NCBI GenBank assembly: GCA_016931665.1
Contig: JAFGEH010000160.1
Span: 1-16,457, forward strand
Length of the DNA stretch: 16,457 nucleotides
Origin: Candidatus Cloacimonadota bacterium
Lineage (GTDB): Bacteria; Cloacimonadota; Cloacimonadia; Cloacimonadales; TCS61
Direction of reading: 5' to 3'
Position numbers and translations under genes: made by a program. Below, piece by piece: positions 14,262 to 16,457 of the stretch. Positions within the stretch are counted from its first letter, which is position 1. Each line of letters begins with the position of its first letter. The notes below the pieces were generated by a model. That model was not told where the DNA came from, made no database searches, and saw only the letters and a program-made list of their open reading frames with translations.

Positions 14262-15293
14262 ATGAATCCGGTCATCATCCTGTTTGCTCTTCTGCTGGTT
14301 ATCCTGGCATTGGGTATATTGCAAGCAGGCAGAAAATATGATCATCAAACCTTAACCTTCAGCATCCTGATTGCCTGCCGTAATGAAGAGAAAAATTTAC
14401 CGAAACTGTTCCAATCTTTACAGCAACTTGATTATCCCTCGGATAAATATGAGATCATACTGGCAGATGATGACTCAGTGGATTCTACTCGTGATCTGAT
14501 CGCAGATTTCTGCCGGAAGGCTGATAATCGACAGTTTCTACCTCTGAGAAGAAATAATCAAACAAAATCCGGCAAGAAGACTGCCCTGCAGGCTGCCGCC
14601 GAAAAAGCCCGGGGTGAGATTCTGCTCTTCACCGATGCCGACTGCCAGGTCCCCTCCGGCTGGCTGCAGGGCTACAATAAATACTTCAGTCCTGCAACTG
14701 GTATGGTAATTGGCGTAATCATGATATCTTTTCGAGGCTTTGGTAAATTCCGCAGCCTGGTTACAGCAGCTATCAATGCTGCTACGGCTGGTTTAAATTT
14801 TGCTTTCAGCGCTTCCGGTGGCAATCTGGCCATCCGGAAAACCGTCTGGAAAGAGATCGGCGGGTATGAGAGCATAACCCATCATGTGGCAGGTGACGAT
14901 AAATTGATGGTGAGAATGATCCGGCAAAGCGGCTGGCAGATCAATTTCAATTCCGGGAATCCGGTTCTGACCTCAGTTCCCGAGCCGGTTGATTTTCCGG
15001 CACAACAGCAGCGCAAATTCGGCAAGTTCAGTATGCACCCGCCAGTTTACAAAGCAGCAGCTGTCATAGTCTTTCTGTTCTATCTTTACCTTCCCTGCTA
15101 TCTGGCTGCATATCCGCATACCCTGACTCTGCTTCCCTATCTGGGGGGATTGCTTATTTTCTGGGGAGTTACTTTATACAAATTTAAAGTGAAATTTCAG
15201 ATCTTGGATATTTTCTTTTTATTGATTTATCCCTATTATATGATCATTTTTTCAATCTGGGGACTGAGACGCAGCTGGAGCTGGAAACCTTAG
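14262..15293 (+). CDS. Membrane-anchored GT2 glycosyltransferase
   Basis: This 343-residue protein has an N-terminal membrane helix (about 3-21), a cytoplasmic GT-A domain and two or three hydrophobic segments near the C-terminus (about 264-284, 288-304, 314-333). GT2 motifs are ILIACRNEEKN, ADDDS (68-72), the metal-binding TDADC (124-128), GGNLAIRK (186-193) and the acidic GDD (211-213). The place of the QxxRW motif of processive synthases reads QQQRKFG (248-254). It resembles the cellulose-synthase-like transferases that extend or start surface polysaccharides at the inner membrane. No Shine-Dalgarno is seen before ATG 14262, which lies seven bases after the stop of the Wzi-like gene, so reinitiation is likely. 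Its last 50 bases overlap the convergent deacetylase gene. The sugar is unknown. Confidence 0.85.
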   Translation: MNPVIILFALLLVILALGILQAGRKYDHQTLTFSILIACRNEEKNLPKLFQSLQQLDYPSDKYEIILADDDSVDSTRDLIADFCRKADNRQFLPLRRNNQTKSGKKTALQAAAEKARGEILLFTDADCQVPSGWLQGYNKYFSPATGMVIGVIMISFRGFGKFRSLVTAAINAATAGLNFAFSASGGNLAIRKTVWKEIGGYESITHHVAGDDKLMVRMIRQSGWQINFNSGNPVLTSVPEPVDFPAQQQRKFGKFSMHPPVYKAAAVIVFLFYLYLPCYLAAYPHTLTLLPYLGGLLIFWGVTLYKFKVKFQILDIFFLLIYPYYMIIFSIWGLRRSWSWKP

Positions 15294-15939
15294 GCTGCAA
15301 TATCATGGGGATCGTCACAAAATCCCAGCCTTGTTCCCGGGTATATTGAATTATCATTTCCACAATCCGTAAAAGCTGATCACATTTGCCCACACCGTCG
15401 TGCAGAGTAATGATCGCACCGGGAAACAGTTTCTTGCTGATCTTCCGAAAATATTCTTCAGGATCAGTATTCCGATAATCCTTGGAGCCGCAATTCCATA
15501 ATATCATTTTCATTCCGGACTTTTTCAGCAGGTATATCAGATAAGGCGACCACCTGCCGTATGGTGGTCTGAACAGTATCACTCTTTCCGGCAGGATATT
15601 CTCAATAATTTCACTGGTTTTGAATATTTCCTGCCTTACCCGCGAAGCTGGCAGCGCCAGCAGGGACGGATGGGAGAAGGAATGGTTGCCGATGGCGTGT
15701 CCGCTGTTATGAATCAGTTTAACCAGTTCAGGATGTTCAGCGGCTCTTTCCCCTCTCAGGAAGAAGGTGGCTGGAATGGAATTGGCAGCCAGCAGGCTCA
15801 GCAACCTCTCCGTGCAACCGGGACGGGGTCCGTCATCAAAAGTCAGGGCGATTTTATCCCGGCTCCGGAACCTGCGGATCAGAACCTTGGTCAGGAACAG
15901 CCGGTAGGCTATCAGCAGCATAATCAGAACAATTACCAA
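15244..15939 (-). CDS. Polysaccharide deacetylase, NodB-homology (CE4), membrane-anchored
   Basis: This ~231-residue protein has an N-terminal hydrophobic anchor (MVIVLIMLLIAYRLFL) followed by a CE4 domain, placing the enzyme on the outer face of the inner membrane. CE4 motifs are TFDDGP (33-38, catalytic Asp and metal-binding Asp), GNHSFSHPSL with metal ligands H86 and H90, RPPYGRW (124-130) and LHDG (179-182, catalytic His). The family removes N- or O-acetyl groups from chitin-like glycans, peptidoglycan or exopolysaccharide. The start is uncertain: TTG 15939 is the first usual start codon, but a strong ribosome site at 15956-15964 lies well upstream and would suit an ATT at 15954. The gene is convergent with the GT2 gene and overlaps it by 50 bases, and may act on the same polymer. 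Confidence 0.88.
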   Translation of the reverse strand: MVIVLIMLLIAYRLFLTKVLIRRFRSRDKIALTFDDGPRPGCTERLLSLLAANSIPATFFLRGERAAEHPELVKLIHNSGHAIGNHSFSHPSLLALPASRVRQEIFKTSEIIENILPERVILFRPPYGRWSPYLIYLLKKSGMKMILWNCGSKDYRNTDPEEYFRKISKKLFPGAIITLHDGVGKCDQLLRIVEMIIQYTREQGWDFVTIPMILQPKVSSSSCVSVPRLKK

Positions 15940-15955
15940 TAAAGGAAATAAAATA

Positions 15956-15964
15956 TCTCCTCCT
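15956..15964 (-). promoter_or_regulatory. Strong but oddly placed ribosome binding site of the deacetylase
   Basis: The minus strand reads AGGAGGAGA, very close to the ideal anti-SD complement, but the first normal start codon in frame (TTG 15939) is about 16 bases further on. The only in-frame initiator at suitable spacing is ATT at 15954. An in-frame TGA at 15966-15964 rules out a longer protein. Confidence 0.5.
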
Positions 15965-15981
15965 CAATCCAGCTTATCTAA

Positions 15982-16011
15982 TTGACTATTTTTCTCAACT
16001 CCGACAATAAT
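15982..16011 (+). promoter_or_regulatory. Candidate promoter of the flippase-like gene
   Basis: TTGACT (15982-15987) is followed by 17 bases and CAATAA (16005-16010), or by 18 bases and AATAAT. This layout matches the element before the Wzi-like gene. The start codon is 41 bases downstream. Confidence 0.45.
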
Positions 16012-16051
16012 GTTCTGTGAAATCTGAAAAGGAAGCGTCAAGAGAAATTTA

Positions 16052-16457
16052 ATGAAGATTCTAAACTGTAGGCAATTACCAGTTTGCTGGCGTAAATTCC
16101 TGCTGCCGTTGAAAATATTGATTTCAGGGCTGATCTTTTATCTGCTGTTCAGAAAACTGGATCTCACTCAACTTCAGGCAGGTTTTGTCCGGACAGGTCT
16201 TGAAATCGTATTATTTCTGCTGTTCACGGCTATCTTCAAAATGGGATTGCTATACGTTAACTGGCGGAAATTCCTGCATTTTCACTCTGATTACAGGGCT
16301 TCCGGTGGAGAAGTACGCCGGTCTTTCCTGATCGGAGAAGCATTGCGCTTCCTGATTCCGGGCGGTTACGGCATGATCGGCAAAATATTCTTCGTTCGCA
16401 ACAGCAGGTCCTCTGCTGCCCTGTCTGTGGCTCTGGAGAAGTTCTTTCAGATCTGGA
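16052..16457 (+). CDS. Flippase-like integral membrane protein (LPG synthase TM family), N-terminal fragment
   Basis: From ATG 16052 the frame stays open to the right edge, giving the first 135 residues. A basic N-terminus is followed by a hydrophobic segment (about 20-33), a short RKLDLTQLQ loop and a second membrane segment (about 50-69). Then comes the conserved stretch VNWRKFL, a helix with FLIGEALRF and the motif PGGYGMIGK (103-111), ending in SAALSVALEKFFQIW. This is the typical start of the lysylphosphatidylglycerol synthase TM region / UPF0104 family (YbhN, AglD-like), about 300 residues when complete. Members have been linked to lipid or polyprenyl-linked substrate movement, but most have no proven role. 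It points away from the deacetylase gene, sharing a 112-base intergenic region. A weak purine-rich stretch precedes the ATG. Confidence 0.75.
   Translation, partial: MKILNCRQLPVCWRKFLLPLKILISGLIFYLLFRKLDLTQLQAGFVRTGLEIVLFLLFTAIFKMGLLYVNWRKFLHFHSDYRASGGEVRRSFLIGEALRFLIPGGYGMIGKIFFVRNSRSSAALSVALEKFFQIW

Overview
The window is about 16.5 kb of protein-coding DNA at middling GC. It holds ten complete genes, plus a fragment of a gene at each end. An outer-membrane barrel of the Wzi type, a Cache sensor domain and a lipoprotein point to a diderm bacterium. The gene repertoire would fit the FCB group (Bacteroidota, Cloacimonadota, Marinimicrobia relatives), but that placement is inference and no rRNA or tRNA gene is present to test it.

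Left region (1-3557). A plus-strand fragment ends in a single-Cache ligand-binding domain and converges on a minus-strand operon. Read 5' to 3', the operon is a hexapeptide acyltransferase, a DPM1-type polyprenol-phosphate mannosyltransferase, an RlmD-type 23S rRNA m5U methyltransferase and a small lipoprotein. These genes are joined by ATGA overlaps or a 7-base gap.

Central region (3643-12565), all minus strand. Two tandem duplicated pairs lie head to tail. First come two large proteins of about 990 residues: receiver-like domains at the N-terminus, then the ATP-grasp half of PEP synthase/PPDK, with neither the classical phosphohistidine motif nor the PEP barrel. Next come two hexameric-type glutamate dehydrogenases of exactly 443 residues, each with its own terminator. 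Both pairs have diverged at functional residues. The two GDHs differ where NAD and NADP are told apart. In the large proteins, one copy keeps the receiver acidic pair and phosphoacceptor Asp, while the other has Asn at two of these positions. This block is the most unusual part of the window and could be a regulatory module joining PEP/pyruvate to glutamate metabolism; that function is a hypothesis.

Right region (12566-16457). A divergent intergenic region separates the central block from plus-strand envelope genes: a Wzi-like barrel protein and a membrane-anchored GT2 glycosyltransferase. A minus-strand polysaccharide deacetylase overlaps the glycosyltransferase tail to tail by 50 bases. The start of a plus-strand flippase-like (LPG synthase TM family) membrane protein runs off the right edge. 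Together these suggest surface polysaccharide synthesis and export.

No mobile element, CRISPR array or RNA gene was seen, and no gene-free stretch exceeds 300 bases.
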